Below, piece by piece: positions 35,617 to 45,569 of a stretch of 64,000 nt of DNA. Position 1 is the stretch's first letter. Each line of letters opens with the position of its first letter. A program made the position numbers and the translations under genes. A model generated the notes under the pieces. The model did no database searches, was not told where the DNA came from, and saw only the letters and a list, made by a program, of their open reading frames with translations. This DNA is from an uncultured Spartobacteria bacterium (GTDB taxonomy: Bacteria; Verrucomicrobiota; Verrucomicrobiia; Chthoniobacterales; Chthoniobacteraceae), in contig CAIRYQ010000018.1 in NCBI GenBank assembly GCA_903882875.1, positions 1 to 64,000 of the forward strand, in the 5' to 3' direction.

Positions 35617-37308
35617 CTACTTCTTCTTCGGCTCGCCGGGACGGTAGTCCTCCAGCGCAGTCGCGAATGCCTTGTCGAGTCCGACGAGATCCTCGCCGGG
35701 CTTGATTGCGGTCTCGAAGGCAGCCGCTTCCTTCTTCATGTCCTCGTCGTTGTAGTTTGCGGCCTTGATGGAAAGGCCGATGCGACGCTCGGCTTTGTCC
35801 ACCTTGATGACGCGGGCTTCGAGTTCCTGGCCGACCTTGAGGACGTCCTTCACTTTCTCGATGCGATCCTCGCTGATCTGCGAGATGTGCACGAGGCCGT
35901 CAATGCCGCCGTCGAGTTCGACGAATGCGCCGAACGCGGCGATCTTGCCGACCTTGCCCTTGACCTTGTCGCCGATCTTGAAGCGCTGCTCGATGTCCTT
36001 CCACGGATCGTCTTCGAGTTGCTTGACGCCGAGGCTGATTCGCTGGGCGTTCTTATCAATGTCAATGACCACCGCCTCGACCTCGTCGCCCTTCTTGAGC
36101 GTCTCGGACGGGTGGTTGATCTTGCGGGTCCAGCTCATGTCGGAAACGTGGACCATGCCGTCCACGCCTTCCTCGAGTTCCACGAACGCGCCGTAGGCCG
36201 TCATGTTGCGCACAACTCCCTTCACGGTCTTGCCGATCGGGTACTTGTGCTCCATCTCGTCCCAAGGATTGGTCTCCATCTGGCGGACGCCGAGCGAGAT
36301 TTTCTGCTCGTCCTTGTTCACGCCGAGCACGATGGCTTCGATTTCCTGACCCATCGTGAGCACGTCGCTCGGACGGGCGATGCGCTTCGTCCACGAGAGT
36401 TCGGAGACGTGGATGAGGCCTTCGACGCCCTCTTCGAGTTCGATGAATGCGCCGTAGGGCATGAGGTTTGTGACCTTGCCCTTGACCTTCGCACCGACTG
36501 CAAAGCGCTCTTCGATTTTATCCCAAGGATTCTTCAAGTTCTGCTTGAGACCGAGCGAGACGCGCTCCTTTTCCTTGTTGATTTCGAGAATCACGACGTC
36601 GAGTTCCATGCCCACCTTGAGCACTTCGCTCGGGTGGTTCAGGCGGCCCCATGTGATGTCCGTGATGTGCAGCAAACCGTCCATGCCGTCGAGGTCCACG
36701 AACGCACCGAAGTCGGTGATGTTCTTGACCACGCCCTTGACGACATCGCCGGGCTTCTTGCTGCCCATGAATGCGCCACGCTTTTCCGAGCGCTCCGCCT
36801 CGATGATTTCACGGCGGCTGAGCACCACGTTGCGGCGGTCGTCGTTGAGCTTGACGATTTTGAAGTCGTACGTGTTGCCGACAAATTGCGTGAGATCCTT
36901 CGGGGGAATGACGTCAATCTGCGAGCCGGGCAGGAATGCCTCGACGCCGACATTGACGAGCAGACCGCCTTTGACCACGGCCTTGACCTTGCCCTTGATG
37001 AGCCCGCCCTCCTCGAAGACCTTCACGATCTTCTCCCAGTTTTGTTTCGCGGCAGCGCGTTCCTTCGAGAGGATGACCATGCCCTCGTCGTTTTCCAGAC
37101 GGCAGATGAGCACCTCGACTTCGTCGCCGACCTGCAGGTCAGCGATGTCATCGAATTCGTGCGCGGCGATGGCTCCCTCGCTCTTGTAGCCGATGTCCAC
37201 GAGCACTTCGCGCGGACGGATTTCGAGGATGGTTCCCTTGACGATGCTTCCCTCTTTGTAGTCGCGAATCGCCTTATGCTTCGCGAGCAGTTCTCTCATT
37301 TCGATCAT
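35617..37308 (-). CDS. rpsA: 30S ribosomal protein S1
   Basis: 563 residues, the normal size for S1. Six S1 RNA-binding repeats are seen: the first begins EGSIVKGTILEIRPREVLVDIGYKSEG, and repeats three to six share the pattern VKGVVKNITDFGAFVDLDG, VKGKVTNLMPYGAFIELEEG, VKGVVRNMTAYGAFVELEEG, VKGKVGKIAAFGAFVELDGG. S1 melts mRNA structure for translation initiation. The gene is preceded by a strong promoter-like box. Confidence 0.97.
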   Translation of the reverse strand: MIEMRELLAKHKAIRDYKEGSIVKGTILEIRPREVLVDIGYKSEGAIAAHEFDDIADLQVGDEVEVLICRLENDEGMVILSKERAAAKQNWEKIVKVFEEGGLIKGKVKAVVKGGLLVNVGVEAFLPGSQIDVIPPKDLTQFVGNTYDFKIVKLNDDRRNVVLSRREIIEAERSEKRGAFMGSKKPGDVVKGVVKNITDFGAFVDLDGMDGLLHITDITWGRLNHPSEVLKVGMELDVVILEINKEKERVSLGLKQNLKNPWDKIEERFAVGAKVKGKVTNLMPYGAFIELEEGVEGLIHVSELSWTKRIARPSDVLTMGQEIEAIVLGVNKDEQKISLGVRQMETNPWDEMEHKYPIGKTVKGVVRNMTAYGAFVELEEGVDGMVHVSDMSWTRKINHPSETLKKGDEVEAVVIDIDKNAQRISLGVKQLEDDPWKDIEQRFKIGDKVKGKVGKIAAFGAFVELDGGIDGLVHISQISEDRIEKVKDVLKVGQELEARVIKVDKAERRIGLSIKAANYNDEDMKKEAAAFETAIKPGEDLVGLDKAFATALEDYRPGEPKKK

Positions 37309-37402
37309 GATATTGCGTATGTTTCAAACCACGGTTACCGGATTATCCCCCTCACCCGGGCATCCGCACATGCGGCCGCCTGTTGCGGGAAAAGGGGCGG
37401 AC

Positions 37403-37430
37403 ACATTAGTAGCCCAATGCGCGGTGTCAA
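37403..37430 (-). promoter_or_regulatory. Candidate rpsA promoter
   Basis: On the minus strand, a perfect -35 box TTGACA (37430 down to 37425) is followed after 16 bp by TAATGT (37408 down to 37403). The -10 match is only partial. It is about 95 bp upstream of the rpsA start, in the 304-bp divergent gap where no gene is visible. Confidence 0.45.
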
Positions 37431-37612
37431 GCTGTCCGAGAGCACAATTCTTTCCACGCCATAATCCCATCCACCACACCGGGGCGGTTTCAGCCCCCGC
37501 TGAACAGCACGAACCGCCGGAAACGATCGCCCTTCCACACGCGCCTCGCAGAAATATTCCCAAGTACCGCACCGCATTCCGCATTCTCCCTGCGACCCAA
37601 AACCCGACTCAC

Positions 37613-38296
37613 ATGAAAACCCCGCTCGCCCTCCTCCTCGCATCGCTCTCCGCCGCCGCATTTGCAGGCGACTACACACGCACCATTTTTTCGGATGATT
37701 TCTCCAGCGGCAAATTCGGCCCGCGCTGGGGGCACTACAAGAGCGGCAGCGTGGTGAAGGACGGCGTGCTCATCGGCATCACGCCCGAGGGTTCGGATCA
37801 CTCAGCGGTGGACAGCGTGAAGTTCGATGCCGAGCGCGATCTCGAAGTCTCCGTGAAGTTCAAATTCGTGAGCGACAAGGCGAAGAGCTTCAACGTGTGG
37901 TTCGATGACAAAGACTACAAGGGCTCGCACGCCGGACACATCTGCAACGTGAACGTGAGCCCCGCCGAGGTGAAGATCGGCGACGCGAAGACCGGCAATT
38001 TCCGGAACGACATCTACGAGAGGAAAAAGGCCGTGCCGCCGACGCTCACCGCCGAGGACAAGGCGCTACTCGCCACAAAAAACAAGAGCATTCCCGTGAA
38101 GCTCACATTATCGGAATGGCACACGCTCTCGATCACCACGAAAGCCGACGAGGTCTCCGTGAGCATTGACGGCAAGGCCGTCGGATCGTTCAAATCCGAG
38201 GGCGTGGGCCACGACCACAAAACGCTCGTGAGCCTCACGACGAACCAAGTGGACGTCCACTACGACGACTTCAGCATCAAAGGCGTCGCGAAATAG
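37613..38296 (+). CDS. Secreted laminin-G/3-keto-disaccharide-hydrolase-like protein
   Basis: 227 residues from ATG 37613, opening a signal peptide (TPLALLLASLSAAAFA). The body begins DYTRTIFSDDFSSGKFGPRWGHYKSGSVVKDGVLIG and ends SVSIDGKAVGSFKSEGVGHDHKTLVSL, a beta-sandwich pattern as in the concanavalin/DUF1080-type proteins common in PVC bacteria. No catalytic residues can be assigned. Likely periplasmic, binding or acting on sugar or polysaccharide. Confidence 0.7.
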   Translation: MKTPLALLLASLSAAAFAGDYTRTIFSDDFSSGKFGPRWGHYKSGSVVKDGVLIGITPEGSDHSAVDSVKFDAERDLEVSVKFKFVSDKAKSFNVWFDDKDYKGSHAGHICNVNVSPAEVKIGDAKTGNFRNDIYERKKAVPPTLTAEDKALLATKNKSIPVKLTLSEWHTLSITTKADEVSVSIDGKAVGSFKSEGVGHDHKTLVSLTTNQVDVHYDDFSIKGVAK

Positions 38297-38395
38297 CGCA
38301 GACCGGAAGGGATGCGTGGCGTCCGACATTGGGCATCGGATGATGGACGACTGGCATCGAGTGACCTGCACCATTCGACACTCGTCATTTCGCAA

Positions 38396-38770
38396 TCACG
38401 GGCTCTGGCTGTGGACCCGCGAAGGCGTCTCCGGCACCAACGGTGTCCACGGGGATGACCTGCGGTGGAGCGTATTCAGGATTTCATTCGCGGTGACGAC
38501 AAGCGTGTTATCGCCAGCACGGGTGATGATCATCTGCCGACAATGGGCGGAGGCGAGTGCGCGCTGCGGCTCGGCCTCGATCTTCAGCGGGCGTCATGGA
38601 AACGAGCACGGCTGCCTCCTGTGCATTGAGGATGAGCGTGTCCACCTCCACTCGGGCTTGGATGAACTCGGGAGTCAGCGGCGGCGGATTGAGGATCACT
38701 GGAACTCGGCTGCAGCGGCGATGCTGACGGGCAAGCCGGTGTTCTCTGGCGAGTCTTCCACCGGAAGAAC
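38396..38770 (-). pseudogene. Decayed ribokinase (PfkB family) remnant, leftward copy
   Basis: No intact frame spans this 640-bp gap, but pieces of a ribokinase can be read on the minus strand. In order: SIAAAAE, then PVILNPPPLTPEFIQARVEVDTLILNAQEAAVL (38605-38705, in the ORF at 38508-38819), IITRAGDNTLVVTANEIL, and APPQVIPVDTVGAGDAFAG (38409-38472). The DTVGAGDAF motif holds the catalytic Asp of PfkB sugar kinases. Frameshifts separate the pieces. A similar remnant lies at 43.2-43.4 kb in the opposite orientation. Confidence 0.75.
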
Positions 38771-38933
38771 CGGATGAGGGAAATCTGCACGCCGGGTCTG
38801 TAAGGGGGGCGGCGGGCAACCGCTGGCCCTACTTCGGCGTAACGCAACCCCATGAATGTGCGAATGGTTGAGCGCGCTGAAAACTACGCGGGTGGAGCGC
38901 CCGGGCGCGTTGCTTGATGCAGAACAAAACTGT

Positions 38934-40220
38934 TCAAATCAATTCCTTAATAATGCCCGTGCTGTCGCCATGCCGTTCCACTTTGATTCCAGAACCCTTC
39001 AAGAGAGTCAGCCACGCATTGCAAAGCGGAGTTCCCTTGGGCACCACTAAATTTTGCCCCAACTTAATCCCCGACCCGCCGCCGGCCAGCAACGTGGGGC
39101 AGTTTTCCAGCGTGTGTGCCTGCCGGAGATTGCTTCCGAACACAACGGTGGTGTTGTCAAACAGACGACTGCCATCCGTTTCTTTGGCCGCTTTGAGCCG
39201 ATCCAACAGTCCGGCCAGCAGTTCGCTTTGCGCGGCGTCTCTTTTCTGCGACGCATCCATCGTGGCACCGCGACCGTAATGGCTCATGTCATGCGCGTAA
39301 ACCGAAATATCCAGACTCTTCAAGAGAGAGCTGACGGGTTGCCGATAGGTCACGACCCGTGTGCTGTCGGTTTGAAGCGCCGCGAACATGATGTCGTACA
39401 TCAGTTGGATTTCATCTTTTCCCGATACACCCGCTTTGGGTTCGGCCAGTTCTGTTTTCGGACGGGGAACGCCGATCCACTGTTCGTCTTTGCCGATCCG
39501 CTTTTCAATTTCGCGCACGCCTTGAAAATACTCGTCCAATTTTGCGGTATCGTCTTTGCAAAGGCCGCGCTTCAAATCCGCAGCGCTCTCCATCACCGTG
39601 TCGAGCACACTGCGCTTTTGCGCCAGCAGCGCCTTTTGTTTTTCGGGCGACGATGAGTCCTTGGCAAAGAGTCGGTGGTACGCCTCGATCGGCGTGTTTT
39701 GTCCGCCGATGGGTTTCCCGCGAACGTCCCAAGCGAGCGAAAGTCCGGGACCATGCCCGTCGGCCTCGGGGCTTTGGCCTCCATTGAGTTGAATGGATGG
39801 AAAACGCGTACCGATTCCAAGCTGGTCCGCCGCGACCTGGTCTGCTGAGATGCTGTTGTGGAAACTCTGTCCGGGTTCCGAATAACGATTGGCACCCGTC
39901 AGCCAGAACGTGCTGCCGGAATGTCCATCCATGGCGAACTTGTTCGCCAAACCCTGCACGACGGTAAAATCCGCCTTGTGGCGGGCGAGCGGCTGAAGTC
40001 CAGGAGTCAGCGTGTAGTTCGCTCCCGGTTGATCCAGCGCAGGAAACCACGATTCCTGGGTTACGCCAAATCCAAAACTCAGGAAAATAAAGCGCTTCGA
40101 GGGCCGCGCCGCAGCCGCCGCGGCAGCAAACGGTTTGAAACCCAAGGACTCCAACACAGGCAGTGCAATCAGCGCAGAGCTGGAACTTAGGAAACGGCGG
40201 CGTGCGATCGGATTCTTCAT
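38934..40220 (-). CDS. DUF1552 protein (Tat-exported)
   Basis: 428 residues from ATG 40220. The N-terminus KNPIARRRFLSSSSALIALPVLESLG is a twin-arginine signal. The body has DUF1552 features: RFIFLSFGFGVTQESWFP, GHSGSTFWLTG, SISADQVAADQLG and NTTVVFGSNLRQAHTLENCP. The family has an alkaline-phosphatase-like/sulfatase-related fold in PVC bacteria and is nearly always beside a DUF1592 cytochrome. Its biochemical role is unproven. GC content and codon choice are lower than the surroundings, as if acquired. It follows the DUF1592 gene by 10 bp. Confidence 0.88.
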   Translation of the reverse strand: MKNPIARRRFLSSSSALIALPVLESLGFKPFAAAAAAARPSKRFIFLSFGFGVTQESWFPALDQPGANYTLTPGLQPLARHKADFTVVQGLANKFAMDGHSGSTFWLTGANRYSEPGQSFHNSISADQVAADQLGIGTRFPSIQLNGGQSPEADGHGPGLSLAWDVRGKPIGGQNTPIEAYHRLFAKDSSSPEKQKALLAQKRSVLDTVMESAADLKRGLCKDDTAKLDEYFQGVREIEKRIGKDEQWIGVPRPKTELAEPKAGVSGKDEIQLMYDIMFAALQTDSTRVVTYRQPVSSLLKSLDISVYAHDMSHYGRGATMDASQKRDAAQSELLAGLLDRLKAAKETDGSRLFDNTTVVFGSNLRQAHTLENCPTLLAGGGSGIKLGQNLVVPKGTPLCNAWLTLLKGSGIKVERHGDSTGIIKELI

Positions 40221-40230
40221 GTGCGGATTT

Positions 40231-43008
40231 CTATTTTGAGTGAAACGGCTTGCTGTTGACGAGTATATGAATGAATTCCCGAACCGCAAATTGCTTTGCT
40301 TCCGCACGCTGAACCATGTCGGCGATGAGAGGCTCGTCGCTGAATCCGCACGGGCGACCCAGCGCGTATTGGATGAGTGCGGCGCTAAACCCGCGCGCGA
40401 ACGGTTCCCGTCGGCTCGCGATGATGTCGCGCAGTTCGAAGTAATTTTTGAACGCAGGCCCTTTATGAAGGCTTCCGGCAGGTTCGATGGCCCACGTCTT
40501 GATTGCTTTTGGGATTGGCTTACCCATGGCATTCAGCGCCTGATAACTGTCTTCGGTGCGCCATTCTCCGACGGCGTCAAAGTTCTCCAATCCAAAACCA
40601 ATCGGATCGATTTTGCGATGGCAATTGGCGCACTGCGGTGCCTCCTGATGCGCCAGAATACGTTCGTGAGTCGTGAGAATCTTGTCGGCCAGGCGGTTGA
40701 GCTGCGGAACATTGGCCGGCGCCGGCGCGGGCGGCTCGTTGAGTAACTTGCGCAAGACCCAGGCACCCCGTTCAACCGGGCTGGTGTGTTCACCGTTTCC
40801 GCCCATGGCCAGAATCGCCGCCATGCCGATAAGTCCACCGCGCGGAGAATCCTTGGGAACAGTTACTTTGTGGAAATCGTCGCCGGTCACGCCCTCAATT
40901 CCATAATATTTAGCCAGCACCTGATTGATGATGATGTAGTCGCATTTCAACAGATCGCACAGATTCGCATTGGTCCGAACTAGATAAGACACCGTTTCGT
41001 ACACTTCTTTTCTCACCGCCACTTCGGTGCCATCGTCAAGAGCAGGAAAGAGCTTGCGGCTGAACTTGAAGAAATTGAGGCGGTCGAGCGCAAGCCATTG
41101 GTGAAAGAAGGGTCGGATGAATCCCTGGCTGCGCGGGTCATCCAAAAGCCGTTCCGTTTGCGCGGCCAAAACCTCCGGCTTATCAAGCTCTCCGTTTTCC
41201 GCCAGCTTGCGCAAGGTCGCGTCAGGTGGGCATCCCCACAGGAAATACGAAAGCCGCGTCGCCAATTCCGCGGGCGACAGGGTGCGCTGCTTTCCGTCGG
41301 AAACCGGTTCCGCCAAATACAACAAAGGTGGAGATGAAAGCACGATCGCCAGCGTTTCCTTCAGTGCTTCGCTGTGCTTTTTTCCGTCCGAACGGTAACT
41401 TTGATACATGTCCACCAGACGGTCAATAAACGCCGGACGCGGTGCCGTTCCGCGGAACGCTTCCGTTGCAAAGCGTTCCAATGCGGACCGCAATTTCTCG
41501 GGTGTCGGACCGGGCGCTTTATCGTCGAGCGCTATGCCTTCGAGAGCGCGCATGGCAGGCGCCTCTTCCTTGGCCGGTTTCCACTCCGCTTCCATCCAGT
41601 CCATCCAGAGGTTGAAATCCGGCCCGGCTCCGTTTTGTTCGAAAGCGGCATCGAACGCCTTTCTGCTGCGCTCCCCGGCGGTCCGGATGTCATATCGGTA
41701 GTACCCGCCTTTCGCCCGGACAAAGAACGTGCGGTCGCCCCGGTCCGATGAAATTTTCCGGATGCTGACGGGAACCTCGATCACCTGCGGGTGCTCCATC
41801 GTTCCGGTGATCTCATGTGTGCTGGTCGCCTCCCAGCGTTCGTCAAAAAAGGACGCTCCCGCTCCAAATTCAACGAAGCGTTGCTCCGGTTTCGCATTTT
41901 CGGTGGCGGCAATCCGGAAGCGGATCACGTAGTCTCCGCCTGGCCAGTTTCCCGGAATGGGCATGTAAAACCGGCTTTTCAGGCTGACACTGATAATGCC
42001 TGAACCCCGGGTCAGATTAGGAGTCGTGAAATAGGCACCGTCCTCGAGCCTTGGCATCTGGAGGTACTTTTGATAGTACGGAAAGAAGTGGCTAAACTGG
42101 TTGATTTGTTCAACCTGGTCCGCGTAATTTCCCTCACTATAATGCGGGTATAGCTTCTTAAAACCGAACGCGTCCGGCGAGGGTGCGCCCGGGATTTTAT
42201 TCCAATTGTGCCTTAAAAGCACTTCATCCTTCTTGCCATTGAGCAAAGCTGAAACGACGGCAGCGTTCTCCGGTTTGGCCACCGCCTGAGCAACCGCCGC
42301 CGCCCACTGCTTAAATCGATCGTATTTGTCTTTTTCCTCTTCAACCGCTTTCTTGATGTCCTTCAAAGTCGCTTCCGCTTCGATGCGAAGTTTCTTTTCC
42401 GTTCCAAGCGCGGCATGGCGTTCAAACGCATCGTCCAACGCTTCGCGGCCTAGCGATAGATACTGTTCGATCTGGCTGCTGGAAACAAACAGGTTGCTGC
42501 CGACGGTATCGAAAACCACTTCCGGGCCTGGCCCCGCAACATCGCTGGGCAATTCCGCCACGTTGATATCCACCCCGAGAAGTGCGCGCAAAGTATTTTG
42601 ATATTCCCGGCGGTTCAGGCGGCGCATCGTGATCTGCCCATGCCGGTCTCCGAGTGACTTTCGCGCCGCCACAAGCGTGTTGGAAAGAGCGTCGAGGAAG
42701 TCCGTTTTCGCGGCGCGTCCGGGTTGTTTCGCGTCCTGCGGTGGCATCTCGCCCGCATTAATCTGGTTGAGGATCTTTTGCCAGCGATCAGCCTGTTCGA
42801 TTGAATTGATCGCGAATGAGACGTTGTCGAGACGCAGTTTCCCTTTCTGCTTTTTGGCATTGTGGCATTCGACGCAGTTGTTTTTCAGAAACGACCGCTG
42901 GGTCTCAGGCATGACGGCATCCGCCGCAAACGCGGTCCGGAATACCAGGTTCAGAAGTATGCACGTGCCCCAAAGCGGAATTTGGACGCGCGTTTGAAAG
43001 AAGGACAT
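40231..43008 (-). CDS. DUF1592 multidomain planctomycete-type cytochrome c
   Basis: About 925 residues from ATG 43008; a signal peptide ([17 protein letters not shown]) leads to the first haem-binding motif CVECH (45-49), the PSCyt1-like module. Then come DUF1587, the central DUF1592 region, and DUF1588 with a second CANCH haem motif ([20 protein letters not shown]), ending in DUF1585. Such proteins with DUF1552 partners are expanded in Planctomycetes and Verrucomicrobia, and their electron partners and substrate are unknown. It is the promoter-proximal member of this pair. Confidence 0.92.
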   Translation of the reverse strand: MSFFQTRVQIPLWGTCILLNLVFRTAFAADAVMPETQRSFLKNNCVECHNAKKQKGKLRLDNVSFAINSIEQADRWQKILNQINAGEMPPQDAKQPGRAAKTDFLDALSNTLVAARKSLGDRHGQITMRRLNRREYQNTLRALLGVDINVAELPSDVAGPGPEVVFDTVGSNLFVSSSQIEQYLSLGREALDDAFERHAALGTEKKLRIEAEATLKDIKKAVEEEKDKYDRFKQWAAAVAQAVAKPENAAVVSALLNGKKDEVLLRHNWNKIPGAPSPDAFGFKKLYPHYSEGNYADQVEQINQFSHFFPYYQKYLQMPRLEDGAYFTTPNLTRGSGIISVSLKSRFYMPIPGNWPGGDYVIRFRIAATENAKPEQRFVEFGAGASFFDERWEATSTHEITGTMEHPQVIEVPVSIRKISSDRGDRTFFVRAKGGYYRYDIRTAGERSRKAFDAAFEQNGAGPDFNLWMDWMEAEWKPAKEEAPAMRALEGIALDDKAPGPTPEKLRSALERFATEAFRGTAPRPAFIDRLVDMYQSYRSDGKKHSEALKETLAIVLSSPPLLYLAEPVSDGKQRTLSPAELATRLSYFLWGCPPDATLRKLAENGELDKPEVLAAQTERLLDDPRSQGFIRPFFHQWLALDRLNFFKFSRKLFPALDDGTEVAVRKEVYETVSYLVRTNANLCDLLKCDYIIINQVLAKYYGIEGVTGDDFHKVTVPKDSPRGGLIGMAAILAMGGNGEHTSPVERGAWVLRKLLNEPPAPAPANVPQLNRLADKILTTHERILAHQEAPQCANCHRKIDPIGFGLENFDAVGEWRTEDSYQALNAMGKPIPKAIKTWAIEPAGSLHKGPAFKNYFELRDIIASRREPFARGFSAALIQYALGRPCGFSDEPLIADMVQRAEAKQFAVREFIHILVNSKPFHSK

Positions 43009-43020
43009 TGAACCACTAAA

Positions 43021-43065
43021 AAATCGCTTTTGCGCCCGATTGCAAGGAAATCGCTTTTGCGCCCG
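43021..43065. repeat. Two direct copies of an 18-bp sequence
   Basis: AAATCGCTTTTGCGCCCG occurs at 43021-43038 and again, identically, at 43048-43065, a 27-bp period. It lies directly upstream of the DUF1592 gene and could be an operator, a slippage product or an insertion scar. Confidence 0.8.
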
Positions 43066-43216
43066 CCGCACCGGGGACGCTCAGAACGAGGATCGGTGTC
43101 GAAGGCGAAAAAGTGCGTGGCTGCCGATCGCTCGGATGTCGGATTTCCGAGGGTGGATGCGGTCAAGCGCGCGCTGCAAAATCGCACGTCCCGTTAGCAC
43201 AAAACTTCAGCCCCAC

Positions 43217-43445
43217 CTTTCGCGCCAACGAAGCCCTCAAACTGCGTAGTTCCACTGCTCAGCGTGCTCCACGCAATCCGCATCGCCGGCGCGGCGGGAG
43301 ACCCCGGTGATTCTCAATCCGTCGCCGCTGACTTCTGAATTCATCCGAGCCCGAGTGGAAGTGGACACGCTCGGCATCACCGCGAGTGGCATCCTGAAGT
43401 TCGCTCCACCAGAGGTCATCCCCGTGGACACTGTCGAGACACAAA
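43217..43445 (+). pseudogene. Decayed ribokinase remnant, rightward copy
   Basis: Plus-strand pieces match those of the leftward remnant: VLHAIRIAGAAG, then after a frame change PVILNPSPLTSEFIRARVEVDTL, followed without the middle of the domain by TASGILKFAPPEVIPVDTV. The GAGDAF part is gone. Positions 43305-43372 are near-identical, in inverse orientation, to 38634-38703. The rest of the 525-bp gap (43009-43533) shows only the 18-bp repeats and no gene. Confidence 0.72.
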
Positions 43446-43533
43446 GCAACGCACCGAATCCCAGCCTCCTATTCGCCTTCGCGCCTTTGCGTGACATCAA
43501 AGCATGACTTTCGGCACACCCTCTCAGGCCACG

Positions 43534-44703
43534 CTATTTCGGACCGAAACAATACACATTACCATCCTCCGCCCCGATCACGATCGCGCCGTCCGCCACT
43601 GCGGGGCTCGCGGTGATCGGCGAGCCGATTTCATAGGCCCAGCGTTCCTTTCCGTTAGCCTTGTTCACGCAGTAGAGGCTGCCGTCGTCGCTGCCGAAAA
43701 TGATGCCGCCGTCCTTGCACAGCACCGCCGAACTTTCGATGTGGCCGCGCGTCGGGAAGATCCAGCGCCCATCGCCGGTCTTGCGGTCAACGCAGTGCAG
43801 CCGTTTGTCGTTCCCGCCGATGATCACGACCTCGTCGTCAATCGCCGGCGACGCGGTGTAGGGGAAATTGCGGTCGCGATATTTCCACAGGCTGGCCCCC
43901 GTCGTCGTGTCGAACGCATAAACTTGGTTGCTGTGGTTTCCAAAATACACCATCGCGCCATCCGCCGCGACGCTGCCCTGCACGTAGGCATCCACCTCCA
44001 TCTGGCGCACCTGCTTGCCGTCCTTTACCGACACGACGTGCAGGATCGCATCGCACCCGCCGAAGACGGTCTCGCCCCTGCCGGTGATCGCCGGCGTGCC
44101 GACGATGAAATTTTCGGTCTCCAGCTTCCACACCGGCTTCCCGGTCACCGCGTCGAGCGCATAGAGCGAAAAATCCTGGCTGCCCACGATCACGCGCTTT
44201 GCATCCGAGTCGGGCGCCTTCGTCCAGTTCGCGCTGCCTGTGATTTTGTCGCCCGTCTCATGCTTCCACTTCAGCGCGCCCGTCGCCGCATCGAGCGCAT
44301 ACAGGAACCCATCCGTCGCGCCGATGTAGCACAGCCCGTCGAGCAGCAGCGGAGTGGCCTCGATGCTGCCCTCGGTCTTGAAAGTCCAAGCCTCCTTGCC
44401 ATCCGCGAGCGCGACGCAGTGGACCGCGCCATTGTCGTCGCCAAAATAGACGCGCCCGCCCGCAATGGCCGCGCCGCCCTTCACCGGAGCGCCCGCCTTG
44501 AAAGTCCACCGCAGCGCCGCCTGCGCCGGAGCCGCCTCATCCGCGCGCCCCTGCAGCAACGGCCCGCCCCGGTGCATCGGCCAGTCGCCGGCGAAGCTCT
44601 GCGAAATCGTGAGGACGGAGAGCAATGCGGCTGCACGGATCCGTCGCCAAACGTGGCTGCGGTGCCGTGTCGGAGTATTCGTTTGCGGAATTGTCGTGTT
44701 CAT
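43534..44703 (-). CDS. Secreted PQQ-binding-like beta-propeller protein
   Basis: 389 residues. Signal peptide AALLSVLTISQSFAGDWPMHRGG. Repeated blades share the form GRVYFGDDNGAVHCVALADGKEAWTFKTEGSI, FLYALDAATGALKWKHETGD and GSDDGSLYCVNKANGKERWAYEIGSPI. These are the tryptophan-docking motifs of eight-bladed PQQ-type propellers, but no dehydrogenase ligands are seen, so it is likely structural or a BamB-like scaffold. Its ATG overlaps the stop of the upstream gene by ATGA. Confidence 0.85.
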   Translation of the reverse strand: MNTTIPQTNTPTRHRSHVWRRIRAAALLSVLTISQSFAGDWPMHRGGPLLQGRADEAAPAQAALRWTFKAGAPVKGGAAIAGGRVYFGDDNGAVHCVALADGKEAWTFKTEGSIEATPLLLDGLCYIGATDGFLYALDAATGALKWKHETGDKITGSANWTKAPDSDAKRVIVGSQDFSLYALDAVTGKPVWKLETENFIVGTPAITGRGETVFGGCDAILHVVSVKDGKQVRQMEVDAYVQGSVAADGAMVYFGNHSNQVYAFDTTTGASLWKYRDRNFPYTASPAIDDEVVIIGGNDKRLHCVDRKTGDGRWIFPTRGHIESSAVLCKDGGIIFGSDDGSLYCVNKANGKERWAYEIGSPITASPAVADGAIVIGAEDGNVYCFGPK

Positions 44704-45482
44704 TTGAGTTCGGCGAAACCGCGAGTCATGCCTGAGTGAAAGACACGGAAGGCATTAGCATCCCAATTTGGGTTAGTGGAAATCGTCCAGTAGTAATAAT
44801 CGAGCAACCACAGGTATTTCAGCTTAACCTTATCGTCGCTGTGGTGATTCATCGCAACCTGCCATTCGCTCATTAATGCGTGAACGTGATCTCGGTTAGC
44901 GCCAGTCTCGTTGATGATGGGATCGGAGAAGTGAATAATCGTATCGTTGTTTTCTCGGATGACAATTCTCCGTTCCGCAGGCAGAAGCTTCTCGATGAGG
45001 TTTTCATCGACGAGCACGCGGGGATACACTGCTCTTTCAGATTCAAGTTTGTATGCCTTTTGGAGAGCTTCTGATGCAAGGAAATCAAAACCAGATTCGG
45101 TCTTTCGTCTGCAATGACGACCTTGAGAAATTCCCCCTCGGATGAAAAGCCCTTCAAAACTTAGCAACCTAGCAATATGACAAGCCAACACCATGATTGC
45201 TCCGATCGAAAACTCTTTGGCCGGTTGCAATACTATGATGCTATCTGAAATAATTTCGATTGTAAGACCCGAAGCAATAGGAAAATGGGCGGTTTGATTC
45301 CATGCTGCTTCAGCAGTGGTGATGGCTCTGTTTATTCGCCCGTAAAGATTGAAGCGTTGATCGAAGAAATCGCCTGCTTTCTCCTTGTAGCCAAGGATGT
45401 CAAGGAATGCGCAGTTATAAACAGGGAAGGTCTCGCTAAACTGATCTATGCTATCCCAACCGGATGCGGACGACGGGCTCAT
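44700..45482 (-). CDS. Protein with nucleotide-cyclase-like motifs, unknown function
   Basis: 260 residues, low GC. Three motifs stand out: CAFLDILGYKEK (Asp28), IEIISDSIIVL (Asp80) and FIRGGISQGRH (115-123), followed by AYKLESERAVYPRVLVDENLI. The order resembles the metal aspartates and core strands of class III nucleotide cyclases, including enzymes of the Pycsar antiviral class, but this is inference and many such proteins are uncharacterised. Its ATG overlaps, by ATGA, a leftover alcohol dehydrogenase end upstream, and its own stop overlaps the propeller gene. The atypical composition and location beside a toxin-antitoxin pair suggest acquired DNA. Confidence 0.6.
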   Translation of the reverse strand: MSPSSASGWDSIDQFSETFPVYNCAFLDILGYKEKAGDFFDQRFNLYGRINRAITTAEAAWNQTAHFPIASGLTIEIISDSIIVLQPAKEFSIGAIMVLACHIARLLSFEGLFIRGGISQGRHCRRKTESGFDFLASEALQKAYKLESERAVYPRVLVDENLIEKLLPAERRIVIRENNDTIIHFSDPIINETGANRDHVHALMSEWQVAMNHHSDDKVKLKYLWLLDYYYWTISTNPNWDANAFRVFHSGMTRGFAELK

Positions 45483-45562
45483 GTGCTTAACAGCGAATCG
45501 TAGATCCTCACGAAATCCACGGGCGTGATGGTGCGCGGGTTGAAAGCGGTGGGCTGCTGCCG
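45479..45562 (-). pseudogene. 3'-end fragment of an iron-type alcohol dehydrogenase gene
   Basis: Reads QQPTAFNPRTITPVDFVRIYDSLLST, nearly the same as the last residues of the intact dehydrogenase at 46205-47371 (ATFNPRTITPADFEKIYESLLG). Only about 80 bp remain. It lies between vapC and the cyclase-like gene and points to a former duplication of the dehydrogenase. Confidence 0.8.
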
Positions 45563-45569
45563 GGCGCGG

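Noticed and set aside
35887-37464. A 525-residue open frame opposite rpsA
   Set aside because: Antisense to an essential, clearly conserved gene; no signature of its own.
38297-43533. A transposon carrying the DUF1552/DUF1592 pair
   Set aside because: No transposase, no clear target-site duplication; the inverse match is explained by ribokinase remnants rather than terminal inverted repeats.
44700-45482. A complete Pycsar antiviral system
   Set aside because: Only a cyclase-like gene is seen. No transmembrane or TIR effector lies beside it, so a system cannot be claimed.
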